This document shows positions 1 to 11,403 of a stretch of 64,000 nt of DNA, in pieces. The notes beneath the pieces are model-generated. The model saw only the letters and a program-made list of their open reading frames with translations, was not told the origin of the DNA and made no database searches. Source of the stretch: Prorocentrum cordatum (lineage: Eukaryota; Sar; Dinophyceae; Prorocentrales; Prorocentraceae); assembly GCA_963575745.1 (NCBI GenBank), contig CAUYUJ010010446.1:904589-968588 (forward strand), written 5' to 3'. The translations under genes and the position numbers were made by a program. The number at the start of each line of letters is the position of its first letter. The stretch's first letter is position 1.

Positions 1-1799
1 GGCTGGTGGCGCCAAGGCGCCCTGGAGAAATGACGATGCTTACTCCAGGTTGTTCAATCAGCGGCGTGTGGGGGTAGGGATCGCGTGGGGAGTGCAGGAA
101 TGGGCTGTCCTTCGCGGTGCGTGGTGGAGGGGGGTGAATCGCTTGAGAGACTGGGTTCGGTGGGCGTAGGGGGCCAGCACGGGCAGCCGGTTGGGGTGGC
201 ATTGAAGGGGGGCTTGGTCAGCGCCCTGGAGTACTTCAAACGACAACAGCTACGGTCGTCTCCCAGTCGGCGATTCCTCCGCGGAAACAGCAGCAGCGAC
301 GCCGCCGTCAGCAGGGGTGCTCGACGTTTCGGGCGCGCGCGTACGCGTGCCCACGGCAGTCGAACAGGAAACAGGCGAGGATGGACAGCGAAGCAAAGAG
401 TGACCTGCCTCCGAAGAGGCAGGTCCAAGAAAAGAGCACCGATGCAAAAGAGGGACGCACGCGCCTCGCGCAATCCACACACCCCAACCAGGGCCCCATG
501 CGTGGGATGAGGAGGGAAGAAGACGGGGAGGAGGACGAGGAGGAGGACCAACGTAAACCCAAAAAGTATCAACGATGTCGCGATAAACCTCACATTCCCT
601 CCCCATATGTCCATACAAATGTTCAACTACACTGTGGGAAATGCCCCGTTGGACGACAACCGTCTGGAAATCTTAGACCGTGCCAGAACACCGCCGCGAA
701 TCAACGTTACAGTTGCGCCCTGACGACCCTGAATTGTACCAGAACAGCACTCCTGGGACTTCAACACCGCGAATCAACGTGACTGTTGCGCCCTGAGAAT
801 CCTACGTCGTGCCACAACAGCATTCTGGGACGTCAGCCATCAGAGTCCTTGAACCTGTTGTCAAATCGTAAGGCGACTGTGCGCGGCGCTAAAAGGAGAA
901 CCACACATTGAAAAGGTAACACCCTCTATCCGCGAAGCCCGGGCAAGCTCTTAAGAGCGGCGCTAAGCCCTCCATCTGTGAAGCCCTTGCAAACTAGTAA
1001 TGAGAATGTGCGCGGCGCTAAGGCGAGAACCACATATGGGAAACGGCCCGCCCTCCATCTGTGAAACGGTTGTACATCTCAAGCTTCAGGAACATAAGTG
1101 GTGAGGAAGTCTCAGGCGAAACGCCTGGCCCGCCATACTGATACGTCTCGGGGTGCGACAGGGAGGAGGCATTGATGAGGCAAGAGGGTGAAGGAAGAAG
1201 GTGCAGGACATGCGGTCGACGCGAGCCTTGGCACTGGAGCAGCTCGCGCACTAATTGGCACCGGAGCACGAAGCACGAGTTCCTGGCTGGGGTGTCGCCC
1301 CCCGCGACGTTTGCTTGACCAGCCTTTCAGGTCGCAGAAACTCAAAGAGCGCCCCGAACGCACAAAGCACACAGTAAAGCCCGTATGCATGGGAAAGCTT
1401 CGAATAGGGAGGCATACGACCGCGTGGCGAATTATTTAGCGAAGGTAAGTCAAGGACCGCATCTCAAGTGGGAGTCTTAAGTCAAGACACCTCTCGCGAG
1501 TTCCCTTACCGCCTCTACCTCCAGAACAGGACGCGTTCTTTCCTATGTGCCTTCCCACACACACACACCGAGCCAAGGTACGGCACGATGAATGCAACGA
1601 ACTCCCCCTCCACTTCTACTCGCGCTCCTGCTTCTCTGCGGCCCACTTTCCTGAAATCACTGGCAGGCGGGGGGAACGGGGGGTAGTACGCTTCGCAAGC
1701 CCCCGCGCCGCTCCACATACAAATCATACCCCGCACCATCCTCACATCCTCTTCTCGCCTCCTCCTATTCCCCCTTCTCGCTGCACACACAGAGCCAAC
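1..1799. other. No gene recognised; two patches of short degenerate repeats
   Basis: I see no protein-like reading frame here. Two local repeats stand out. A unit of about 73 bp around the motif gcgaatcaacgt recurs at 696 and 769 and decays after that (about 640-830). A unit of about 129 bp around gcgcggcgct recurs at 881 and 1010, with a shared 'agaaccacat' and 'cctccatctgtgaa' context. The rest looks unique and non-coding. Confidence 0.4.
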
Positions 1800-1900
1800 C
1801 GCTATCGATGCCGCCTCTTTGGCGTACATAGCCTTCCAGCACCGCACCTCCCGGAGGAGCTCGTCCCTCTCGCGGCTCTCTCGGTTCGCCTCGCTGGCCT
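1800..1900 (-). CDS. Candidate internal exon, charged helix-rich segment
   Basis: Minus-strand segment of about 101 nt preceded by a pyrimidine-rich stretch ending in ggcag and followed by a GT-type donor (gcg/gttgg). Read in the open frame it gives a dense run of E, R, K and A residues containing ERDELLREV and AMYAKEAASIA, typical of an amphipathic helix or coiled coil. Similar segments on the same strand lie at 31.1 and 56.8 kb. No family is recognised. It could be a chance open frame, because splice-site rules in dinoflagellates are loose (GT, GC and GA donors). Transcript data would decide. Confidence 0.3.
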
Positions 1901-3334
1901 CTGCCAACAACAGGGAGAGCGCAGGTGGACGAGCAAGTGAAAGATAAGGAGGGCACGGGGCGGGGACAGAGGGAGGCGGACTGGGAGGAGGAGGAAAAGG
2001 AGAGGGAAGGGGCAAAGCCAGATGCGTTCGTACCACATCTGACCCCATACCCCTCCCTCGCAGTTCTTCCGTTGCGCTGAATCTTTTCTATCCGCCGACA
2101 GGGGCGCCCTAGACAGCCTTGACCCCTATATGGCACTTGTGAGAATTGATCCATCGTTTTCTGTGCAATCGGGAAAGGAACGCTTGTACACCCGAAGGAA
2201 AGACGATTAGGACGACGAGGCGGATTGAAGCGGACGCACAGGGATGGAGGTGGAGGCGGAGGAGGAGGAGAAACTGGAGGAGCAGAAGGAGCAGGAGGAT
2301 CACGATCGGATCAGCGGAAGGCGCAGGAAGAGAAAGGAGGGAGGGGAACGGCAACGGCGAGGCCCAAACTAAATCCAAAAGCGTGGCTCGCACTTGGGCG
2401 ATAGCATCATGTTGAATAACGGGGGCGTAGCAGTGATCCTAACAGGCGGCCAACACTGCACAGACGACATAATTGAAGGCCGAAGAGGTTCTGCTCGCAA
2501 GAACACATAGCTATACATGACACCTTGCGTGTGAAAGCATCATACGCGAGAAAGGCGGCTGTGCCGCTGGGCATTGTCGAAGGAGAGAAGAGTAGGATGC
2601 CTGTCAAACGGGGCTCGCTCGCTCGCGCCACGTTTGGCATCCCACCCATATTTTCCCACTGCGCTGACGCATGGTTTCCTAAACCAATTCGACCACCCAA
2701 ATGACCCCACCGTGGGATGCGCAATCAAGAAGGGGAACATTGTACATTCGAGGAGGAGAAGGAGGAGGAGTAGGAAGAGGAGGAGAAGGGTTTCAGGGTT
2801 CCAGGGTGGCGACTGCAATCTCTGACCCGAAAGGGCAGGAAGCCAGAATACAAATATGGGGCCGAGGAAACCCTTGGAATCGCCTCGGCTTGCGAAAAGG
2901 GACGGGACGATGAGACCCGTCGCCTATCACCTCTCCGTTGGGCCCACACCCTGCGACAAATACTTGCGCGTGTGATATACGGAGCAACCTGGAAGGAACC
3001 TTCAACCACACTCCTTCGCTAGAATACGCACCTGGTCTCGCATCTTACAGCACGAAGGGAGAAACGTGCGAGCTCGCGTGTGGTCAAAAAACGTGTGCGC
3101 GTGGGCCGCACGGACACCAGGAGGCGGGCCCCCGCATGGCTGCGTCAAAACTCTATTGCGCGTGTGCATCTTCCTACCGCACATATCATAATGCCATCCC
3201 CCCGAACGTTTCATGAGGCAGTGCCATCGAAAACCGAGTCCTCACCATCGACAACCGAGTCCTCACCTGAACCTCGCGGGGGTCTCAGGGGCTGGGATGC
3301 GGTTAGAATCTGGCGATTTCACTTCGGAGCAGCT
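1901..3334. other. No gene recognised; short GGA-rich patch
   Basis: A purine-rich gga/gag patch lies at about 2250-2345 and a smaller one at 2745-2795. The remainder has no convincing coding frame, RNA gene or repeat. Confidence 0.4.
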
Positions 3335-3700
3335 TCAGAGAGTCCTCAAGACCATTTTAAGCGTGGAACTGGCAGACAAGCCCTGCACTGGCCGAAGTGA
3401 CTCAGCGAATGGGTTCTCGAGGTGCATGTTGGCTCCGAGACTGGCAAAGTAGTCGCCTCGCTCGTTCCCTTCCAACCAGGCAAGTGTCACCCTAGCAGTC
3501 AACCTCCAGCAATCACTCTCGTGGCTCGGCATCCACACAATGTTTCTGCGATTGACTCCGATCTCATCAACTAGCCTCGAGAGTACCGCTCTTCCAGGCC
3601 CTGGACAGCTCGAGGAAGCCAGTGATGAAAATGATGCGGTCACGCTTTTTGAACTTGAAAGCAACCATGGCCGTCCACAACTCACCAGACCCAGAGCAAG
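3335..3700 (-). pseudogene. Remnant of a LINE RNase H-like domain
   Basis: Two adjacent minus-strand frames join into an RNase H-like pattern. The upstream one carries SGELWTAMVAF (the acidic residue of the second conserved motif) and RIIFITGF. The downstream one carries NIVWMPSHES, then WLEGNERGDYFASLGANMH, which matches the usual 'W-(V/M)-P-(A/S)-H ... GN-(D/E)-x-(A/G)-D-x-(L/F)-A' end of non-LTR retrotransposon RNase H domains. A frame change lies near 3550-3580. No reverse transcriptase or ends were found nearby, so this is a short internal fragment. The identification rests on motif spacing only. Confidence 0.5.
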
Positions 3701-4175
3701 CCCAGGGCAACCGAACTGGCCCTTCTATCACATCAAGCAGGGGCCCGAGACACCATGACTGCTGTGAGCTCTTCGCTGAGCTCCCTACAGCAACGCAACG
3801 CGGGATTGGATGAATGATGGTAGGGAAAGCGGGCGAGCCAATGCGCCAGGCCGGGGGAAGGACATGCGATCGTTCTCAATAGTTCTAGGTGGTGAGCTGG
3901 AATTGTGACTCCGACGCGCACTCCCTATTGCGGAGGGAGGAGCAAGGCTTTGGGAGCTCCCCGGGCGGCCTAGAGTATGGAATTCGGATAGATTCTCCAG
4001 GAGGGGGGTTGGGGAGGAGGAGATGCAGGAAACAGCATGAGGACGCAATGTAGGAGGAGGGGGGAGCGCCCGACGCACGGGCAACTCGCGCCGGGGGGGG
4101 CTGAGGAATGCAAACGTTCCAGTGCCGCCCACCTTGGCGAACAGTGGCAGCTCGCTGCGCTCTGCGAGGACGAAC

Positions 4176-5508
4176 TCACTTGGCCTTTTCATTGAAGGCG
4201 GACAGGCTGACGTCCCGGCTGTCCTGGCTGTCCATGATATTCTCAACGAAGCTGGACTCGAAGTCCTCGATGCCCATGCGCTGCTCGACGGACACTGTTA
4301 CCACCTTGCTGTCCACTCGGCGCTTCTTATGCTTCTCCAGGCTGGCGCTCCACAGCGCCGTCACCCGCTCCATCTCGCCCTCGTACTCGGCGCGAGCCAG
4401 CTCGACCTGGCAGCCGCACTCCTTCTCGACCTTTCAATATCATTGTGCCTGCGCCGCCTGCGCCGCAGCCCTCCGTTCTCGCCGTGCTTGTCGTCCTGGG
4501 AGCCGTTGGTGCCATCCGCGTCCCCGAGAAGGTGCGAGCCGCCCTCCTGGTCCACGTTCCGGCCGTCTACGCGCTGGCCCAGGTCCTGGGGGAGCTCGAC
4601 GGTCTTGTATTCGACGCCCTTGTTGCCGTCGACGCCCTCGGTCGCGCGCACCTCGACGCTGTCGAACCGCTCGTCCACGAGGTTCGCACCGACGGGGTCA
4701 AAGCCCTCCTCGGCGTCTTGCGCGCTGTCGTTCTCCAGCTCGCCTGTTTTGTACTCGACGTCTTTATCGCCGTCGACGCCCCCCGTCGCTAACACCTCGA
4801 CGCCGTCGAACCGCTCCATGGGATTCGCCTCGAAGGGGTTAAAGCCCTCCTTGTCGTAGTGCTCCACCCCGTAGCCCCTGACGCCCTGGGAGCTGTTGGT
4901 GCCCTCCGCGTCCGCGAGCAAGTCCACTTCGGCCTCCTTCTGCACCTGGACCGCTTCGTCGACGTGCTCCGACGTCGGCAACTCCATCTCGTTGGTTCCG
5001 ACCTCGACGCTCGTCTTGGCCTCCATGCCGACCAGCTTCGTGACCGTCACGGCCCCAGGAACGAGCCCCCGATCATCACCAACCTCGTCATGAAGGCCAT
5101 GCTCGTGACGAACAGCTTCATCAGGCAGGCCGTTGCCTCCTCGTGGTGCAGGTTCAGCCCAATCGTCATCACGATCACCCTCCTAACACCCAACATCACT
5201 GTCGCCCCCAATAGTCGCAAGGTTGGGCACGCTGGGAGTCCACGATGACAACGGTGAAGTTGCGCTTGCCCCCAAAAGCAGCCAAGAAGTTCGCGAGGCG
5301 CAGGCCGCACGACTCTGTGAGGAGCGTGGATGGCAGCCAGAACTGCACAGACATGTGCGCCGCGTGCGCAGCCTCTTGCCGTAGCACCGTTAAGCCGCCA
5401 TTGCGGGAAGCCGCCAAGGCGCCCGGCCCGTCCGCGCGCTGCCCGCTCGGGCGCTGGCGCTAGCCACCTCGAGACCGAGACGGCGATTTGAGCCAAAATG
5501 CATACGGA
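4176..5508 (-). pseudogene. SL-tagged processed retrogene, frameshifted; putative membrane protein with acidic tail
   Basis: Reading from the relict spliced leader at 5508-5487 the minus strand holds a protein split by several single-base shifts. The order is: MSVQFWLPSTLLTE with NFLAAFGGKRNFTVVIV (about 5350-5230); a hydrophobic part with GVRRVIVMTIGLNL and LMKLFVTSMAFMTRLVMIG (about 5190-5060); then, after a shift in a G-run near 5050, a long acidic part. The acidic part has two related copies of a roughly 50-residue block (EGFNPFEANP..VEYKTGEL and EGFDPVGANL..VEYKTVEL). After another shift near 4430 comes MERVTALWSASLEKHKKRR, ending FNEKAK and stop at 4176. The absence of introns plus the SL tag says it is a reinserted mRNA copy. 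I do not recognise the family. A surface or channel-like membrane protein is possible. Confidence 0.55.
5487..5508 (-). other. Relict spliced-leader sequence
   Basis: The 22 bases, read on the minus strand, match the dinoflagellate SL at 19 positions. The central CATTTTGGCTCAA is intact, with two changes in the 5' half and one at the last base. It lies directly upstream of the frameshifted coding region, in the same orientation, as expected for a retroposed trans-spliced mRNA. Confidence 0.65.
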
Positions 5509-5689
5509 GTGGAGGAGGAGAGACGAGATGTTCTAGAGCGTGGGATGTTCTCGAAACATCCTGCAATGTTCCATACCTGTACGGGTGTTGTTAGGGATGG
5601 GGGGACGAGAAGAGGCAGGAGGAGAATGATGATGAGGAGCAAGGGACAAGTTGTCAATGCATTCCACTGGGTTTTGCTGAGTCCTCCAA

Positions 5690-5965
5690 GCCCTCCTCCC
5701 CCCTCCTCTTTCCATCCTGCTCTTCCTCCCTGTCCTCCTGCTCCTCAACGTGTCCTTCCCATTCCTCCTCCTCCTGCGCCTCCTCCTCCTCCTCTTTCTC
5801 CTCCTCCTCCTCCTCCCCCTCCTCCTCGTCCTCCCCCTCCCTCTCCTCCTCGTCATTATCACCATCATCATCAGCAGCATCATCATTATTATCCTCCTCC
5901 TCATCATACTTATGCTGGTCCTCCTCCTCCTCCTCCTCATCCTCCTCTTTCTCTCCCTACTGCTC
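5690..5965 (+). repeat. CTC/CCT-rich microsatellite with CAT runs
   Basis: Imperfect (CCT)n with embedded (CAT)n and (CATTATT) stretches. It lies about 180 bp upstream of the SL end of the retrogene. Long open frames across it are low-complexity artefacts. Confidence 0.85.
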
Positions 5966-8034
5966 CTCCTCCACCTACCCCTCGCTCATACCCATCCTAC
6001 CCCCTTGTCATCTTCCTCCATTTCCGCCTCGTCCCAAATTTATCCCAAACGGGAACGGAAGACTAGAGAAAGAAACGGGCATGCGTAAGAAATACATACG
6101 CAAGAGAGGGCATGAACAAATGCATCGCACTTCGCGAACAATAGCCGAGACGAATTGAATCCCGTCAACCCTGGAGTCCGACACGGCTAGACGGAAACTT
6201 GAGGAAGTCAAGCAAAGCTAACAAGTCTAACCGAAACCACATACAAGTGCGACAAACATATCAAAAGGAAAGGCTGATTGCCTGGCCAGTATCCGTTGAG
6301 CAAGTCTCAGAGCTCCCCCACGTCATCAAGTCGAGCCCGGAGAACCATCCAGCGGAATTGCTGTCCTGCAAATGGAGGTCGATTCCCCTACTTCTGGAAT
6401 GCATGTGTCTCTCCGTCGCATGTCGTGATCCGGTCCACCCTTTTCCGATGTGCCCTCCATCTCTTCTCTCCCAAGCGCGCTTGCCAACCACACACAGATG
6501 TCTGTATAGAGCCTTATAGCTTCTTCATCGCAGTCATCATCATCTGCATCCTCATCCTATCCTCATCCTGATCATCGTCATCATCATATCAAATCAAGTA
6601 TCCTCCTTCTCCTCCGACTCCACCATCCGAGCTCTCTTCCTCGCAATCCTCCAGTCCTGCCCTACACGCATTGTCCCCACATAGGATGTCCAGGAAAAAC
6701 TACACAAACCGCCATCCTCAGGAGCCCACTGTTTCTTGAAATGCCATACGCAATCGGCATTCCTATAAATACACATCCCCGCACAACGCTTTACGATGCC
6801 GTCGCTCGAAACGTATGTGTGCATCGTCTGACCTGTTGCTCCTTGTGGTGCCCCGACGGTGTAGCTATCGTAGCAGGGATTCTGGCAATCGCACCAAACA
6901 ACCGGCGGAGTCCATTAACCAACCTCTGCAATTGCGTGCGACTCACGCACTGCCACAGCTGTCAGATTTCCCAAGTTCACCCGAAAAGGTGTTGCCATTC
7001 CGATTGTCATGGCATCACTAACTCCTCACATGGGGGCATCGTCAAACAATTCCTGACAAACTACAAACAATACCGTGTTTGAGCTGGGGCTAGTACGGCA
7101 CGCGCAAAACACGATGGCAAAGGCAGACGATCCCTCAACAACGGACGCGGGGCAGCATTCCGCGATGTGCACACAGGCGTGCCAGTGCAACTATGTTTTT
7201 CTAGAACGTGCCGCAGGCTCCGGGCATGCCAGAGATGGGATCGATGCTCGACGTTGCTGGCCAACGCCGTATACGTATATACACGCAGTCGTACTCATGG
7301 AAGGGCCGTAGCGCCCACATAATAGGTTCGTCCAAAACTGTCCTACCACCGCACGCGCTAGAAGCGGTCATATATACTCCGGTCGCCAAACAGAATATCA
7401 GGCCTGGTTTGTTTCACATTAGCGTCGCGTCGGCCAGCGCTCAGGAAGTTCCGGCCCTTGCCTGGTAGTAAAGTTGATGGCCGCGAGGCAAAGTTCGCCG
7501 GGAAGCCAGGAAACAATTCAAGACTATTCGAAAATAAAAACGCCGATTCTGATCTCCCCGCCGCCTCGCACTCGCGGCGCCTGTTCCCTGCGGCCCTCGA
7601 CGCGCGCCATGAAGGCCCACGGTAGCTGGCCGACTTGGCGACAAACTCGCGTTCGGCGTCGCTGCCCTTTTCTGCGGGCAGCCAGCACGGGCGCCAGGCA
7701 ATCGCCAAATCGACGTCGGGGGGCCCCCACGGAACGGGTAACACCAGGGCGAGGCGGCGGACACGTCAGAATCGTCGCCGTTGATTTTTCCCGATGTTCC
7801 CAATAATTCCAGACAAACGTCTTTGTGGTTCTTGGACCAGAACTATCTATGTCAGATTTTCGAATCAACGCCCACCCCCACCTCGTCCTCGCCCCCATCT
7901 TCCCCGCCCCGGGCCTTGCTCAAAACCAAAATACAGCCTGGCCCTCTACCTCGCATCTCTCGCATCTGTCATTTTCCCGTCGCGTTGCCCTGCTTCCCGC
8001 GCAACGTGGCACAGCATGGGCGCCGCTTAGGCTC
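5966..8034. other. Mostly unique DNA without a recognised gene
   Basis: Apart from the candidate exon at 6282-6365 I see no gene. A short CAT run lies at 6530-6590. Around 7500-7800 the minus strand is open in all three frames and GC-rich, but none of the products resembles a family I know. Confidence 0.4.
6282..6365 (-). CDS. Candidate internal exon of 28 codons
   Basis: On the minus strand an 84-nt block is bounded by tttgcag on its 5' side and by a cag/gcaatc border on its 3' side, which fits the GC donors that dinoflagellate introns often use. In the frame read it is open and gives DSNSAGWFSGLDLMTW followed by GSSETCSTDTGQ. The neighbouring frames each contain a stop. No family is recognised. 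It lies on the same strand as the other candidate exons in this window. Confidence 0.3.
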
Positions 8035-9475
8035 CCCGAAGGATTCCGCAAGGATTCCTGTTGAACCCCACAGGAATCCTGAGGCCCCCAGGGGAGCCCC
8101 AAGGATGCGTGAGGATTCCAAATAAGATTAACGTGGACTCCTAAAGAAGATTGATTTCGGAATCCTGGGGATTCCTGACATGGATATTCCTGAATCTCCC
8201 TCCGGATTCGCACGAATTTCTGACGATTCTAAATGGATCCCCGAAGAATCCAAGATGTTCCGGAAGGATTCCTGAGGGTTCCAGAGGGATCCCTGAATGA
8301 TCCGTGACGGATTCCCCCAAAACAAACTTCGGATTCTGGAGGATTCCGAATCAATGGCTCCTAGGGTTTCCTATATATTCTTCTAGACACCTGGAGGGTC
8401 CTGGAGGATTCCTGGGAATTCCTAACGGATACCTGAGGTGCCCTGCAGGCTTCCTGAGGATTCCTGGAGATTCCAACGGGCTCCGAAGGAACCCCGAAGA
8501 CTCCCGAAATAAGGCCACAGGTCTTCCTGAAGGATTTCTGCAACAAGTGTAGGGAGTCCGGTGATTCCTGAGGGCCCCGAAAGGTTCCAAATGGATGTTC
8601 ATGGATTCCTGGAGGATTCCAAAGGATTCCTCCGCGATCTCGCCGATTCCTGAAACAAATCCGACTCCTAGAAGCAATCCCGACGGGTCCTGCATGATCC
8701 CTGACGGACCCCAAGAGGATTTCAAAGGATTTCTGAGGCGCCCCGAAGATCCCTAAGGCTTCCTCAAGCGATTCACCCGAGTCTCCAGTCATTCATGAAG
8801 ATTCCAAAAGCCATCTGAAGATTCCTGAAGATCACGCAAGGCTTTCTGGAGATTCCTGAAGTCTCATCGGAATTTCATAAGTTTCCTGAGTGATTCCTTC
8901 CTTCGGTTTCCGAAGGTCTCCTCCAGACTCTTCGGGATTCCCACGGATGCCGCGAGGCTTCCTGTGGCTCCCTGGTGGATCCGGGAGGCCGCCTGAAACG
9001 ATCACAAAGGATTCCGACTGCATCCCTGGAACATTCCTTGATATTCCAAGTTGAATCCCGCGGTTTCCTCAAGATGCCTGAAGATGTCGAAGAAGTTGTC
9101 TGGCGATCCTCCCACGTGGATTCCTGTGGCCCACCGAGGGTCCCCGATGGCTTCTGAGCCATGTTTCAAACATCCCTACGGTTCCTGAGGGCGCCTCACG
9201 ATTTCTAACGATTCGGGGCGTTTCCCGATAGTTCCCCAGGACTGCCCACGCGGACCCCTGGGGGATATCCGAAAAGATTCTGGGGTTCCCGCGAGATTCT
9301 TCGGCTTCCGCACGATCCCCATGGATTCCTAAAGACTCCTGATCCTGGAGATCCCAGGAAAGATCCTAGAGGATCCCAGAGGACGCCGGAGAATTCTCGA
9401 ACTCCCGAAGAGTCCGCCGGCCCCCCAAAGATTCCTGGAAAGGTTCCCGGGGATTCCTCCGCATTCCTAAGGATA
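8035..9475. repeat. GGATTCC-rich degenerate minisatellite
   Basis: The motif ggattcc or its variants (attcctga, gattccgaagg) recurs roughly every 10 to 30 bases over 1.4 kb without a strict period, mostly as 'aggattcctga'. It is a decayed short-period repeat. Its open frames encode repetitive R, G, P, S and N strings and are not taken as genes. Confidence 0.75.
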
Positions 9476-11224
9476 AGGCCCCTCGGACCCCCTCGGACTC
9501 CTGAAAGGGTCTTCAAACCCGCGCGCGCTGCTGGGCCCATGCCCCAGACCGGCGCCCGAAAACCTCGGCAACGCCGAGCCGAGCGCCCAAAACCACGGGG
9601 CCCTGGCCCCGACGACCGAAACCCGGCCGGTGACCATGAGCTCTGACTCCCAGAGAACCAATCGACGGCGCAGGGGCCGCAGGCAAAGCCCCTGGCCCTC
9701 GGCCCCCAGCCTTGGGCCCTCAGCCCCAGAACCTCGGCCGCCGGGCCAGGCCAGGCCCCGCGGCCCCGGGGGCCCCGGCCCGACCCGGAGGCCTGGCGCC
9801 TTAGACGCCATGCCCGGAGCCCGAAGCCCTCGGCCTCGCCATTTGGCCGAACAGCTTCAAACGCCGGGCCCTCTGCCCCGCTCGCCGAGCCCCCGGCCCG
9901 CATCTGAAATGGCGAGCCTCGGAGCCGCCGCCGCCGAAGGCCCCTGGCAAGCGGCCCGAAGCCTCGGGGCTCGGAGCCCGAGGGCGCGGGCAACTGAACC
10001 CATGGCCCGCGGCCCAGGGGGGCCCGGGGTCTTGGCGCAGAAAATCCTAAAAAGCTTAACCGACGGACGGCGCTGCACCTCTGGCCCGAGCCCTAGCCCC
10101 AGCGCCCTGGCCCAGCTCCCAGCCTGGACCCCTGGCCCTGGCCCCCGCCACAGGGCCCAAGCGCGGCCTGGTCCGCCTCGCCCAAAAGCCGAGCCCTGGC
10201 CCATGCCCCAGGGCCCCAGGGCTTCCCCCGTGGCGGATGCTCCTTGGCTGGGCTGCGGTTGCGGCGCGCGCCCCCCCCCCCCCCCTCTGGCGCGGCGTGC
10301 CCGAGGTGCCTGCGCCCCAATTCACTGCGGCGGCGACGCATGGCGGGCTGCCTTGCACTCGGAGGAGTGGAAGCTGGCGAGCCAAGGGGGGGCCCGCCTG
10401 GGTTGCGCGGCCAGGCCCGCGCGTCGAAGGTATTGGAGGGGCGTGGGCTCGGCAGCCAGCTTCTCTCTGGCATTGCAAGCAGCAGAAACGGTTCTGGGGA
10501 TCCGTCCAGGCGACCGCCTCGGCGACGCAGGGCCCACGGTTCGTCTTCGCTCTCTAGCTCCGCGCTCCTCGGCGCGGCGGGGGCGGCGCGGCCCCGCGAC
10601 CGGCTGCTCCGGCGACAACGGCAGCAACGCCCCGCGCCCGGAAAGCGCTTCACCCGCCGGGCGCCCCAGGAGGACGCGGCCGCGGCCGCGGCCAGCGCGT
10701 GGAGAGCGGCCCTGAAAGGGCCCCCAATAGCGCGCCCCCTCTTCTGTCAGGCCCTCGATCGCTCTGGCGTGTACCCCCGCGCACCCCTGGAAGTGCGCGG
10801 CCGCCTCGCCCGTGCCCCAACCGTGGCTCCGCCCCGGAAGACGCGCGCAACCTTGGCCGCGGCCCCTTCCAGGGTCTGCCGCAGCGGAGGGTCGGTGCAA
10901 CGGTGGGCCCGTGAATGCGGCAAGTCCTGCTCGTGTCGCTTATCCTTCCCGATTGGATCGCCGCGGCGCCCGCGGCCCAATCTCGCCCGCCCCGCGTCCG
11001 CCTACCTCCGCCGAGAAGTGGTTTGGGGGGCGAGGGGGCCGGTCACTCCGCGCCCGGATCACGCCGTCATAGAAGTCGTCGTCCACGGGGCAGCGTCGGG
11101 GCCTCTCCAATCCAGCTCTAGATGAGGCAGCCTCTCGTTCTCCAGACGAGCGCGCCATTCCTGGCACAATGGGCACCTTCCCAGGCGGCGGAGCAGTAGC
11201 CGGAGGAGGTGGCGCAGCCCCCAA
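9476..11224. other. Very GC-rich block without a recognised gene
   Basis: Strings of ggccc, ccggc and gccct (about 9530-10250) grade into less repetitive GC-rich DNA. Frames are open on both strands simply because stop codons are AT-rich. A C-run lies at 10269-10284. No conserved motif was found. Confidence 0.5.
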
Positions 11225-11403
11225 TCATTTCATGATGCAGATCAGCAGCGCGGCCCCCGCGAAGGCGCAATAAATGGCGATGGCCCCAGCGACCCAGTTT
11301 TGGGCGAATGCCCACCTTTCCCCGAGGATGAACTCCAAGGCCTCGCCCACGTAGCCCAGCACATCGCGAGGTTGGTCGGCGAGGCATGCCGTGCTTCCCC
11401 GAT
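11225..11403 (-). CDS. Candidate terminal exon: C-terminal membrane segment
   Basis: The last 55 or so codons of a long minus-strand frame look unlike the surrounding low-complexity sequence. They contain PRDVLGYVGEALEF, then GERWAFAQNW, then a hydrophobic helix AGAIAIYCAFAGAALLICIMK followed by a stop at 11225. An AG acceptor could lie near 11395 (ggggaag/cacgg). The layout (short amphipathic segment, W, then one helix at the extreme C-terminus) recalls the end of ABCG/PDR-type transporters, but that is only a resemblance in layout. Upstream exons were not found. Confidence 0.3.
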
